Shown: one piece after another, positions 52,214-60,720 of the stretch
Numbering within the stretch: position 1 is the first letter of the stretch
How the letters are laid out: every line of letters begins with the position of its first letter
Assembly (NCBI GenBank): GCA_023423535.1
Contig: JAFAFL010000069.1
Coordinates: 1-64,000, forward strand
DNA length: 64,000 nucleotides
Direction of reading: 5' to 3'
Source: Pseudomonadota bacterium
GTDB taxonomy: Bacteria > Myxococcota > Myxococcia > Myxococcales > Myxococcaceae
Notes under the pieces: generated by a model
Databases searched by the model: none
Told to the model about the DNA's origin: nothing
Seen by the model: the letters and a program-made list of their open reading frames with translations, nothing else
Program-made: the position numbers and the translations under genes

Positions 52214-53929
52214 TCATGCGCTCTGCCTCGCCCGCGCGGCGCGGGCGGGACGCCGCGGAGCCTTGTCCGGGGCCTGCGCCGAGCGCACCAGCGCCTCCGC
52301 CGCGCCCATCGCCTCGCGGGTGACCTCCACACCCGACAGCATCCGCGCCAGCTCCTGCGTGCGCGCCTCACCGGGCTCGAGCGAGATGACCTGCGACACC
52401 GTCCGGTCTCCCTGCCGGCTCTTGCGGATGGAGAGGTGCCGGTCCGCGTACGCCGCCACCTGCGGCAGGTGGGTGATGCAGAGGACCTGCCGGTGCCCGG
52501 CCACGTCCTTGATCATCCGGCCGACGACCGCCGCCACCGCGCCGCTCACGCCGGTGTCCGCCTCGTCGAGCACATACGTGGAGCCGGCGTCCCCGCCCGC
52601 GAGAACCTTCTTCATCGCCAGGAGGAGCCGCGAGGCCTCACCGCCCGAGGCGACCTTCGCCAGCGGCCGCGGGGGCTCGCCGGTGTTCGCGCTGAAGAGG
52701 AACTCCACCCGGTCCGCGCCGTCCGCGCCGAGCACGTCTCCCGCCGCGACCTGCACCTCGAACTTCGCGCCGCCCATGGCCAGCGCGCCGAGCGCCTGCG
52801 TCACCGACTCGCCGAACGTCCGGGCCGCGCCCTCACGCGCGGAGGTGAGCACCCGCGCCGACTTCCAGGCGATGGCCTCCGCCACCGCGCGCTCCTCCAT
52901 CAGCGCGTCCATCAACCCGTGCCGGTTCTCCAGCCGGGAGAGCTCCTCCGCCATCCGCTCGCGCTTCTCCAGCACGCCCTTCAGATCCGTGCCGTGCTTG
53001 CGGCACAGGCGCTTGAGCCCGTCCAGCCGCTCGTCCACCTCCGCCAGCCGCCCGGGGTCACCATCCAGCGAGGCGCCGTAGCGCGCGAGGAGCCGGCACA
53101 CCTCGTCCAGCTCCGCCACCGCCGAGCTCAGGCGGTCGTTCAACGGCGACAGCGAACCGTCCAGCCGCGCCGCCTCCGCTACCCCGCCCTGCGCCCGGCC
53201 CAGCAGCTCCAGTGCCGCGCCGTCACCGGAGAGCTGCGCCTCGGCGCCGAAGCAGAGGTGCCGCAGCCGCTCCGCCGAGGACAGCCGGCGCCGCTCCTCC
53301 TCCAACCGCGCGTCCTCACCGACCTGGGGCGAGAGCCGGTCGATCTCCTCCAGCTGGAACTTGAGGAAGTCCATCCGCTGCCGCGCCGTCTGGTCGTCTC
53401 CGCCCAACGCCTCGATGCGGGCGTCCACCCCGCGCAGGGCCGCGAGCGCCTCCCGGTACGCCGCGAGCCGCACGCCGAGATCCCCGGCCCGGTCGAGCAG
53501 GTCCCGGTGCACCGCCGCGTCGAAAAGGCCCACGTGCTCGTTCTGGCCGGCGATGTCCACCATGCCGCGCATCAGCCGCCCGAGGACGCCCACCGTCACC
53601 AGCGCCCCGTTCACCCACGCGCGCCCGCGCCCGCTCCGGCCGATCACCCGCCGCACGCTGACCTCGTCCCCCAACTGCGGCAGCCCGAGCTCCGTCAGCC
53701 GTTCGGTGAAGGCGGGCGTCTGCTGGAAGATCCCCTCCACCACCGCCTCGTCCGCGCCGGCGCGAACGACGTCCGCCTCCGCCCTTCCCCCCAGCACCAG
53801 GCCCAGCGCATCCACGAGGATGCTCTTGCCCGCGCCGGTCTCCCCCGTCAGCACGTTCAACCCCGACCCGAACTCCACCTCCGCCTCGTCGATCACCGCG
53901 AAGCGGGAAATCCTCAGTGCGATCAGCAT
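52214..53929 (-). CDS. recN: DNA repair protein RecN
   Basis: 571 aa from ATG 53929, with GGAGGGG just upstream. SMC-like: Walker A GETGAGKSILVDAL (about 30), long central coiled coil, C-terminal signature ASGGEASRLLLAMKK and Walker B YVLDEADTGVSG. RecN acts in double-strand-break repair. A LexA-type box (53962-53978) overlaps its -10 element, so SOS control is expected. The last residues are Arg/Ala-rich. Confidence 0.95.
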   Translation of the reverse strand: MLIALRISRFAVIDEAEVEFGSGLNVLTGETGAGKSILVDALGLVLGGRAEADVVRAGADEAVVEGIFQQTPAFTERLTELGLPQLGDEVSVRRVIGRSGRGRAWVNGALVTVGVLGRLMRGMVDIAGQNEHVGLFDAAVHRDLLDRAGDLGVRLAAYREALAALRGVDARIEALGGDDQTARQRMDFLKFQLEEIDRLSPQVGEDARLEEERRRLSSAERLRHLCFGAEAQLSGDGAALELLGRAQGGVAEAARLDGSLSPLNDRLSSAVAELDEVCRLLARYGASLDGDPGRLAEVDERLDGLKRLCRKHGTDLKGVLEKRERMAEELSRLENRHGLMDALMEERAVAEAIAWKSARVLTSAREGAARTFGESVTQALGALAMGGAKFEVQVAAGDVLGADGADRVEFLFSANTGEPPRPLAKVASGGEASRLLLAMKKVLAGGDAGSTYVLDEADTGVSGAVAAVVGRMIKDVAGHRQVLCITHLPQVAAYADRHLSIRKSRQGDRTVSQVISLEPGEARTQELARMLSGVEVTREAMGAAEALVRSAQAPDKAPRRPARAARARQSA

Positions 53930-53961
53930 GGCCCCTCCAGAACGGCGCACCGCGCGCCTAC

Positions 53962-53978
53962 ACTGAACAGGCTATCAG
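53962..53978 (-). promoter_or_regulatory. LexA box upstream of recN
   Basis: On the minus strand CTGATAGCCTGTTCAGT. Against the M. xanthus LexA consensus as I recall it (CTRHAMRYBYGTTCAGS), 15 of 17 positions fit, including the whole GTTCAG core. It overlaps the predicted -10 and ends 32 nt before the recN ATG, where repressor binding would block RNA polymerase. Confidence 0.6.
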
Positions 53979-53997
53979 CGGGTCTGACACTGCTCAA
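53969..53997 (-). promoter_or_regulatory. Probable recN promoter
   Basis: On the minus strand TTGAGC (53997-53992), 17-bp spacer and TAGCCT (53974-53969). Moderate match, ideal spacing, and overlap with the LexA box support it. Confidence 0.45.
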
Positions 53998-54075
53998 ATT
54001 TTCAGCCCCGCAACCCCTGCCCGGCGCCCTTTCGGCGCGCGCACCCGTCCCCCCTTCTGTAGGTTCCGCCGCCGC

Positions 54076-55050
54076 ATGTCGCTCGACACCCGACACCTCG
54101 TCCTCGCGGCCGTTGCGCCGCTGCTCCTCGGTACCTCCGCTCTTGCCGCGCCCCGGCTCATCGCGCCGCACGAGGGAGACAACCTGCTCAACCTCTCGCT
54201 GGAGGGCGCCTTCGCGTTTCCCGTCAGCGTCCTCGAGCGCGCGGGCACCGGCCGAAGCCTCGCGGTGAAGCTCGACGTGCCGCTGCGGATGGGCTTCGCG
54301 GTGCAGGGCTCGGGCTTCCTCCATGGCTTCGACGTCAACGAGGCGGTGGGCGATCCGACGCTCGTCGGCGCGGGGCTCGGCGTGCGCTACCGGCTGCCGG
54401 TGATCCTCAACCCCTGGATCGATGCCAACGCGCTGCTGGTGCGCGGCGGCGGTCGCGAGCGCGCGGGCGTGGACGTGGGCGCGGGCTTCGGCATCACGCC
54501 GGTGAACGGCATCCTCATCGGTCCCTTCGCGCGGTTCGCGTACCTCGGCGCGCAGGAGTCGGTGGCGCTGGCCGGGATCTTCCTCACCGTGGGCGCGCCG
54601 AAGAGCGTGAGCTCGGGTCCGGAAGTCGCGGAGGACGATTCGCAGCAGCAGCAGAAGAGCGAGCCGCAGCCTCCGCGCGTGTCGCTGGAGCCGGGCCGCG
54701 TGGTCATCCGCGAGTCGATCTTCTTTGCCACCAACGAGAGCACCGTGCTGCCGCAGTCGTTCGGCGTGCTCGATGAAGTGGCGGAGCTGCTGCAGAAGAA
54801 CCCCCAGGTATTGAAGGTGCGCGTGGATGGGCACACCGACGACGTGGGCGAGGAGGACTACAACCTGCAGCTGAGCGAGGCGCGCGCGCGGGCGGTGCGC
54901 GACTACCTCGTGTCGAAGGGCGTGGCGGCGGAGCGGCTCGAGCACAAGGGCTTCGGCGAATCGAAGCCGCTGGTCGAGGGCACGGGTGAAGACGCGCGCG
55001 CGAAGAACCGCCGCGTGGAGTTCACGATCGTCGATCCTCCGAACCCGTAG
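54076..55050 (+). CDS. OmpA-family outer membrane protein
   Basis: 324 aa from ATG 54076; signal peptide MSLDTRHLVLAAVAPLLLG with a cleavage site near ALA-AP. Residues 30-185 alternate as beta strands of an outer-membrane barrel (LGVRYRLPVILNPW, GAGFGITPVNGILIG). After a Gln-rich linker the OmpA C-terminal domain begins at about 215: FFATNESTVLPQSFGVL, VDGHTDDVGEEDYNLQLS, EARARAVRDYL, FGESKPL, NRRVEF. It should bind peptidoglycan and tie it to the outer membrane. Divergent from recN, hairpin after the stop. Confidence 0.9.
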   Translation: MSLDTRHLVLAAVAPLLLGTSALAAPRLIAPHEGDNLLNLSLEGAFAFPVSVLERAGTGRSLAVKLDVPLRMGFAVQGSGFLHGFDVNEAVGDPTLVGAGLGVRYRLPVILNPWIDANALLVRGGGRERAGVDVGAGFGITPVNGILIGPFARFAYLGAQESVALAGIFLTVGAPKSVSSGPEVAEDDSQQQQKSEPQPPRVSLEPGRVVIRESIFFATNESTVLPQSFGVLDEVAELLQKNPQVLKVRVDGHTDDVGEEDYNLQLSEARARAVRDYLVSKGVAAERLEHKGFGESKPLVEGTGEDARAKNRRVEFTIVDPPNP

Positions 55051-55088
55051 AAACGTCCGGGCAAGCGGGCATCAATTCGCTTTGCGAG

Positions 55089-55119
55089 CGGCGCGCAGCC
55101 TGTAGGGTGCGCGCCGTTT
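55089..55119 (+). terminator. Intrinsic terminator after the OmpA-family gene
   Basis: 9-bp stem CGGCGCGCA / TGCGCGCCG, 10-nt loop, then TTT, 38 nt after the stop. It ends only about 20 nt before the next ribosome-binding region, so it may also influence the cotransporter gene. Confidence 0.6.
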
Positions 55120-55150
55120 CACGTTCCGGAGGCGTGTCATCGACACGGTC

Positions 55151-56839
55151 TTGCTCGTCCTGCGGCTGCTCGGTGCGCTGGGCGTCTTCCTCTTCGGCAT
55201 GAAGATCATGTCGGAAGCCCTCCAGAAGGTGGCTGGAGCGCGGCTGAAGGCGCTGCTCGCGAAACTGACGGCCAATCGTTTCACCGCGGTCCTCACCGGC
55301 CTCGCGATCACCGTGGTCGTGCAGTCGTCGTCCGCCACCACGGTGATGGTCGTCAGCTTCGTTTCGGCGGGGCTCATGTCGCTGGTGCAGGCCATCGGCG
55401 TGATCATGGGCGCGAACATCGGCACCACGATCACCGCCTGGATGGTGGCGCTGCTGGGCTTCAAGGTGAACGTGGCTGCGTTCGCGCTGCCCGCCATCGG
55501 CCTCGGCATGCCGCTGACCTTCCTGCGCAGCTCGCACCCGCGGCACTGGGGCGAGTTCCTTCTCGGGTTCGGCCTGCTCTTTCTCGGGCTGCAGCTGATC
55601 AAGGACGGCATCCCCGAGCCGGGCAGCGCCCAGGAGCTGGCGTGGCTGCTGCCGCTGACCGGACACGGCTTCCTCTCGCTGCTCATCTTCGTGGGCCTCG
55701 GCCTCGTCTTCACGCTGCTCCTGCAGTCGTCGTCGGCCACCACCACGCTCACCCTCACGCTCGCGGCCATGGGGTGGATCCCCTACGAGCTCGCGCTGGC
55801 GATGGTGCTCGGCGAGAACATCGGCACCACGGTCACCGCGAACCTCGCGGCGATTGGCAGCTCGGTGGATGCGAAGCGCGCGGCGCGGGCGCACTTCCTC
55901 TTCAACGTCATCGGCGTGGTGTGGTCGCTGGCGCTCTTCCACGTGTACATGCTGCCGGTGATCGACTGGCTCGTGCCGGGCGACCCCACGGTGAACCTCG
56001 GGGACGAGACGCTGCCCGAGAGCGTTCGCGCGGCGGGCGCGGCGGCGATCACCACGCACCTCGCGGCGTTCCACACGCTCTTCAACGTGACGAACACGCT
56101 GCTGATGCTCCCGCTCATCGGCGTGCTCGAGCGGGCGGTGCGGAAGATGGTGCCGGACGGGAGCCGGAAGCCGGTGCTCCGCTATCTCTCCACCGCGCTG
56201 ATCGAGACGCCGGGCCTGATGATGATCCAGGCCGGCAAGGAGATGCAGCACATGACCGGCGTGGTGCGCGAGATGTTCGCGGACACGCTGCAGATCCTCA
56301 CCCACCCGGAGCGCAAGCTGGGGAACCTCGTGGACCGGGTGATGCAGCGCGAGGACCTCGTCGATCAGATGGAGCGCGAGGTCATCGACCAATTGACCCA
56401 GACGGCGCGCGCGGCCACCAGCGCGGAGGGCGCGCGGAGCATCGCCTCCATGGTGCAGAACGTTCACCGGCTCGAGCGGATCGCCGACCACTGCGCGGTG
56501 CTCGTGCGCATCGCGCGGCGCATGTACGACGAGCGGCAGAAGCTCTCCGGCGAGGACGTGGAGGACATCCGCGAGCTCGGCGCGCTGGTGGACGAGTCGC
56601 TCGCCAACGTGGGGCACTACCTCACCGGCCAGTCCACGCCCGCCCACGCGGAGGAGGTCGAGCAGAAGATCGACGAGACCCGCCGCCGCCTGCGCGCCCG
56701 CCACATCGAGCAGATGAAGGGCTCGCCCGAGGCGCTGCAGCGGCAGCTCGCGTTCCTCGATGCGATCACCCACATGGAGGAGATCGGCGACCGGGCCGCG
56801 GGCATCGTGCGGCACGCGGAGATGATGCGCAGGCTCTAG
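55151..56839 (+). CDS. Na/Pi cotransporter family protein with PhoU-like tail
   Basis: 562 aa from TTG 55151. Two inverted-repeat halves each carry the family signature: QSSSATTVMVVSFV with GANIGTTITAW, and QSSSATTTLTLTLAAMG with GENIGTTVTANLA. Eight or nine membrane segments, then from about residue 340 a helical PhoU-like domain (MQREDLVDQMEREVIDQL, RLERIADHCAVLVRIA). Imports phosphate with sodium, or senses it. Start is uncertain: GGAGG (55128-55132) is spaced properly only for an in-frame ATC at 55139, giving IDTVLLVL, a usual family N-terminus. Confidence 0.88.
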   Translation: MLVLRLLGALGVFLFGMKIMSEALQKVAGARLKALLAKLTANRFTAVLTGLAITVVVQSSSATTVMVVSFVSAGLMSLVQAIGVIMGANIGTTITAWMVALLGFKVNVAAFALPAIGLGMPLTFLRSSHPRHWGEFLLGFGLLFLGLQLIKDGIPEPGSAQELAWLLPLTGHGFLSLLIFVGLGLVFTLLLQSSSATTTLTLTLAAMGWIPYELALAMVLGENIGTTVTANLAAIGSSVDAKRAARAHFLFNVIGVVWSLALFHVYMLPVIDWLVPGDPTVNLGDETLPESVRAAGAAAITTHLAAFHTLFNVTNTLLMLPLIGVLERAVRKMVPDGSRKPVLRYLSTALIETPGLMMIQAGKEMQHMTGVVREMFADTLQILTHPERKLGNLVDRVMQREDLVDQMEREVIDQLTQTARAATSAEGARSIASMVQNVHRLERIADHCAVLVRIARRMYDERQKLSGEDVEDIRELGALVDESLANVGHYLTGQSTPAHAEEVEQKIDETRRRLRARHIEQMKGSPEALQRQLAFLDAITHMEEIGDRAAGIVRHAEMMRRL

Positions 56840-57234
56840 ACGCCGGGCCCCGGCGGGGGCGCGGGTTTCGCCTTCCGCAGGAGCACGAAGAGCCCGTAGG
56901 CGCCCACCGCGGTGCCCACCGGGAAGGACAAGAGCGAGATGACCGAGGCCAGCAGCGCGAAGCCGCGCAGCACAGGGCCGAGCTTCGGCCGCGTGCGCAG
57001 GGCGAAGCCCACGCCGAGGTAGAGCAGGGTCACCAGCCCCAGCCCCACCGCGAGCAGCGTCACGGTGGAGGCGTCCGGCACCGAGCCCGGAGGCGGCGGC
57101 TCGGGCATGGCGGCAACAGTCTTCTGCTGCTCGCGCAGTGCGTTCAACACGCCGAAGAGCAGAAAGCCGTTCGCCACGCCCCAGCCGATGAGGAGCGCGC
57201 CGAGCAGCTGTGGGTGCGTGCGGCGCAGCGGCAT
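56836..57234 (-). CDS. Small membrane protein, unknown
   Basis: 132 aa, ATG 57234. Three hydrophobic segments (LLGALLIGWGVANGFLLFGV; VTLLAVGLGLVTLLYLGVGF; GFALLASVISLLSFPVGTAV) and a proline-rich C-terminus. Similar small proteins with a proline linker (PEPPPPGSVP) are common in myxobacteria, but no family is recognised. Its 3' end overlaps the cotransporter stop by 4 bp. It starts 9 bp after the helicase stop on the same strand, so is likely cotranscribed with it. Confidence 0.7.
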   Translation of the reverse strand: MPLRRTHPQLLGALLIGWGVANGFLLFGVLNALREQQKTVAAMPEPPPPGSVPDASTVTLLAVGLGLVTLLYLGVGFALRTRPKLGPVLRGFALLASVISLLSFPVGTAVGAYGLFVLLRKAKPAPPPGPGV

Positions 57235-57243
57235 GGGTCCTCC

Positions 57244-60200
57244 CTACGGTCCGCCGAAGAGCTCGGCCACGTCCTGCTCGGTGAGCGCGGAGGCGATGGC
57301 CTCGTCGGAGGAGAGCACGCCCGCCGCCAGCTCGCGCTTGCGCTGCTGGAGCGCGAGGATCTTCTCCTCCACCGTGTTGCGGGTGATGAGCTTGTAGCTG
57401 ATGACCGCGCGCGTCTGACCGATGCGGTGCGTCCGGTCCGTGGCCTGGTCCTCCACCGCGGGGTTCCACCACGGATCGAAGTGGATGACGTAGTCCGCGG
57501 CGGTGAGGTTGAGGCCGGTGCCGCCCGCCTTCAGCGAGATGAAGAAGACCGGCGGGCCGTCCGGCGCGTTGAACTGGTCCACCTTGGACATGCGGTCCCG
57601 CGTGCGCCCGTCGAGGTACATGTACTTGATGCCGCGCGCGTCGGCGTCCTGCTTCAGCAGCTCGAGCATCTCCACGAACTGGCTGAACACCAGCGCGCGG
57701 TGGCCCTCGCCCACGAGCTCCTCGAGGAGCTGGCCGAAGCGCTCGACCTTTGCCGAGGGCGGCAGCAGCGTCCCGGGCGGGAGCTTGAGCAGGCGCGGGT
57801 CGCAGCAAACCTGACGCAGCCGCATCAGCGCCGCGAGGATCGACACGCGCGACCGCTTGAAGCCGACCTTGTCGATCTGGTCGTAGACCTTCTTCCGGCT
57901 CTCATCGAGCACCTCGCGGTAGAGCGCGGCCTGGCCGGGCTCCATCTCGCACCAGGCGACCGCTTCGGTCTTCGGCGGCAGGTCCTTCGCCACCTCCGTC
58001 TTGAGACGGCGGAGGATGAAGGGGTGGATGCGGCGCCGCAGCCGGTCGCGCACGCCCACGTCGCCCTGCACCTGGATGGGGTGCTCGTAGCGCTCGCCGA
58101 AGGTGGACGACGAGCCGAGGAAGCCCGGCATGAGGAAGTCGAAGAGGCTCCACAGCTCCGCCAGCCGGTTCTCCAGCGGCGTACCGGTCAGTGCCAGCCG
58201 CTGCTCGCAGGGGAGCGACTTGCAGGCCTGCGCGGTGGCGCTGTCCGCGTTCTTGATGTTCTGCGCCTCGTCGAGGATCACGTAGCGGAAGCCGACCTTC
58301 TTCAGCTCCTCGATGTCGCGGCGAACGAGCGCGTAGGAGGTCAGCACGAGGTCCGCGTCCTTCAGCGACTCGGCGTGCTCCTTGCGGTCCTGGCCGTGCC
58401 AGACGATCACGTTGAGGCCCGGGGTGAACTTCTGCGCCTCGCGCTCCCAGTTGGCGAGCACCGAGGTCGGCGCCACGACGAGCGACGGACGCGGGCCCTC
58501 CTCGTTGCGCACCTTCTGCAGGAGCGAGAGCGCCTGCACCGTCTTACCCAGACCCATGTCGTCCGCGAGGATGCCGGACAGGCCGTGGCGGTGGAGGAAC
58601 CAGAGCCAGGAGAGGCCCGCCTCCTGGTAGTGGCGCAGATCCGCGTTGAGGCCCTCCGGCTTTCCCACCGGGGGGATGCCGTGCGAGTCCTGCAGCTCGC
58701 GGATGGCCTGGCGCGCCTTCGCCTCGACCTCGAAGTTCTCGTCGAGGTCCACCACCATGCCCAGTGCCGCGGCCTGGTAGAGCGGGAGCTTCGTCTTCTG
58801 GCGGCCGGGCATCGCGCCCGCTTCCTCCAGCAGGTCCGCCGCGCGCTGCAGCTCGTCGCGGTCCGCCTCCGCCCAGGTGCCGTCCTTCAGCGGGACGAAG
58901 CGGCGCCCGGACTCGAGCCACATCCGCACCGCGCCGAGATCGACCTGCTGCTCGTCGGTCTCGAACGTCGCGTCGAGCTCGAACCAGTTCACGCCCGCCA
59001 TGGAGACCTTCACCCGCGGCTTGAGCTTCTTGCGCACCCGCACCTTCGGCGGCGCGGCGGTGAAGACCTCCCACCCCTTCGGCAACGACTCGAGGCCCTT
59101 CGTCCAGAAGCTCAGCGCGGTGTCGTCCGCGGCGTCGAACTGGAGCGCCTGCCCGTCGAACTTGAAGCCGAGCTCCAGCAGCAGCCGGCCCGCGTCTCGC
59201 TCCTCCGCCTCGCGCCGGCGGTAGAGCTTGCGGGTGGAGCCGTCCGGCGAGACGCCGCTGGCGTAGCCGAGGTGCCGCGCCTCCGGGTTCACCTGCACGG
59301 TGGTGTGCCCGTACTTCGCCGCGAGCTTCGCCTTCACCCGCTCGGCGGTGCCCTCCAGCGTGAGGAGGAAGTGCGGCTCCACCGCGTCGTCGACCTCCAC
59401 GCCCTCGGCGGCGAGCCCGAGCTGGAAGCGCGGCAGGTGCGCGGCGAAGAAGGTCAGCACCCGGTCGAGCTGGTTGTCCGGGAACGCCATCGCCGGCTCG
59501 AGCAGCCACTTGCGCAAGAGCCGCGCGGGGAACTCCGGCTCCACGTCGAAGAGGTTCTGGCCGTGCAGCACGTAGGTGCGGCGCCCGGAGAGGAGGATGA
59601 CGTCCTTCAGCTGCACCGTCTGGCCGTCCGGCAGCGCCAGCTCCACCCGCGCGAGCGAACGCCCGTTGCCGGTCTCGAGGTGCACCTGCGCGCGCGCCTT
59701 CTCCTCGGGGAAGAGCAGCGCGGTGCCGCGGTAGATGACCTTGCGGCCGCGGAGGATCTCCACCAGCTCGGCGAGGTCCTCGTCGGACATGATCAGCCGC
59801 GCGTCGAAGCGCTGGTCGAAGCGGGAGAGCGCGAGGAACACCCGCTCGTCGGTGGGCGAGATGCGCAGGCCGGAGGTCAGCGCGCGCTTCACGTTCACCG
59901 GGCCCTTCGCCTGCTGGTCCACGCGGCGCACGTCCACCGTCCACTGGCGCATGCCGGTGCCGGTGGTGGGGGTCAGCCGGTAGAGGAAGTCGTGGTCCGG
60001 CACCGAGGAGAGGCCGAGCCAGTTCTCCAGCTTCGCCAGCGCGGGCAGCGCGATGGGGTCGTACGCGGGCGGGGGCGCGGGACCGTCCTCCGCCTCCGCG
60101 CCGGCGGGTCCATCACCGTCCGCAAGCTGGTTGCCGTTCACCGCCCCGCCATCCGGCGAGGTGACCGCGCCGGGCTCGTAGCCGTTGGCGCGCTCGGCGG

Positions 60201-60549
60201 CGGCGTTGGCCTCGGCGACGCGCTGGTGCGCGGTCTTCACGCGGGCGCGGTAGAGCAGGCCCACCGCCACCACGTGGGTGCAGTGGGTCTGTTCCGAGTG
60301 CGCGCCGCAGGTGCAGGAGGAGAGGAGCTTTCCCTCTTCCGGCCAGAGGGCCACGCTGAAGCGGTCGCCGGAGGGATCGGTGACGGTGCCGGCCACGCGC
60401 GTGCCGGAGCGCGAAAGGCCGGAGACGCGCCGGCCTGCGGCGTAGGACTTGCCGGTCTGGAAGGTCTCGGCAGGGACCTCCTGACGGAGGCTGCGGACCC
60501 ACTCGGCGTCGTCCCGGGTGAGCTGGATGTCTGTCTCGCTGACGTTCAC
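57244..60549 (-). CDS. SNF2-family helicase with N-terminal SWIM zinc finger
   Basis: 1101 aa from GTG 60549 (GTG 60570 adds 7 residues). The SWIM motif CxCxnCxH is at residues about 79-92 (SCTCGAHSEQTHCTHV). A central region of about 400 residues precedes the helicase: motif I DDMGLGKTVQAL, Ia VVAPTSVLANWE, motif II ILDEAQNIKN, then the C-terminal RecA-like half with LVFSQFVEMLELL, FFISLKAGGTGLNLT and DRTHRIGQ. These bacterial Swi2/Snf2 ATPases translocate on DNA or remodel nucleoprotein, sometimes with RNA polymerase (RapA-like). Role here unknown. Confidence 0.9.
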   Translation of the reverse strand: MNVSETDIQLTRDDAEWVRSLRQEVPAETFQTGKSYAAGRRVSGLSRSGTRVAGTVTDPSGDRFSVALWPEEGKLLSSCTCGAHSEQTHCTHVVAVGLLYRARVKTAHQRVAEANAAAERANGYEPGAVTSPDGGAVNGNQLADGDGPAGAEAEDGPAPPPAYDPIALPALAKLENWLGLSSVPDHDFLYRLTPTTGTGMRQWTVDVRRVDQQAKGPVNVKRALTSGLRISPTDERVFLALSRFDQRFDARLIMSDEDLAELVEILRGRKVIYRGTALLFPEEKARAQVHLETGNGRSLARVELALPDGQTVQLKDVILLSGRRTYVLHGQNLFDVEPEFPARLLRKWLLEPAMAFPDNQLDRVLTFFAAHLPRFQLGLAAEGVEVDDAVEPHFLLTLEGTAERVKAKLAAKYGHTTVQVNPEARHLGYASGVSPDGSTRKLYRRREAEERDAGRLLLELGFKFDGQALQFDAADDTALSFWTKGLESLPKGWEVFTAAPPKVRVRKKLKPRVKVSMAGVNWFELDATFETDEQQVDLGAVRMWLESGRRFVPLKDGTWAEADRDELQRAADLLEEAGAMPGRQKTKLPLYQAAALGMVVDLDENFEVEAKARQAIRELQDSHGIPPVGKPEGLNADLRHYQEAGLSWLWFLHRHGLSGILADDMGLGKTVQALSLLQKVRNEEGPRPSLVVAPTSVLANWEREAQKFTPGLNVIVWHGQDRKEHAESLKDADLVLTSYALVRRDIEELKKVGFRYVILDEAQNIKNADSATAQACKSLPCEQRLALTGTPLENRLAELWSLFDFLMPGFLGSSSTFGERYEHPIQVQGDVGVRDRLRRRIHPFILRRLKTEVAKDLPPKTEAVAWCEMEPGQAALYREVLDESRKKVYDQIDKVGFKRSRVSILAALMRLRQVCCDPRLLKLPPGTLLPPSAKVERFGQLLEELVGEGHRALVFSQFVEMLELLKQDADARGIKYMYLDGRTRDRMSKVDQFNAPDGPPVFFISLKAGGTGLNLTAADYVIHFDPWWNPAVEDQATDRTHRIGQTRAVISYKLITRNTVEEKILALQQRKRELAAGVLSSDEAIASALTEQDVAELFGGP

Positions 60550-60635
60550 GGGAACCGCGGCCAATAACACGGGTGGCTCGCGGAGGCCCCTAAGAAGTCA
60601 GCGCGCGTTGGACGCCCGGCTGCCTGTGCTGCTCG

Positions 60636-60667
60636 CGGTGAACGGGAGTGGACGCTTCCGTTCACCG
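60636..60667 (-). terminator. Hairpin between the lamin-tail lipoprotein and helicase genes
   Basis: Perfect 10-bp stem CGGTGAACGG / CCGTTCACCG with a 12-nt loop, located 39 nt after the stop of the lipoprotein gene and 87 nt before the helicase start. No T-run on the minus strand. Confidence 0.5.
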
Positions 60668-60676
60668 CTCTTTCGC

Positions 60677-60720
60677 GGCTTCGCTGCGGGTTCGCTACGG
60701 CTTCGCTACGGGTTCGCCGC
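60677..60720. repeat. 11-bp tandem repeat across a stop codon
   Basis: Four 11-bp units (starting 60677, 60688, 60699, 60710) alternating GGCTTCGCTGC/GGCTTCGCTAC and GGGTTCGCTAC/GGGTTCGCCGC. The minus-strand stop codon of the lamin-tail lipoprotein (60706-60708) lies inside it, so changes in copy number would move or remove the stop. Confidence 0.75.

Noticed and set aside
55642..60567. A 1641-codon plus-strand frame opposite the helicase gene
   Set aside because: Composition is that of an antisense shadow, and both the cotransporter and the SNF2 gene have full family motifs in other frames.
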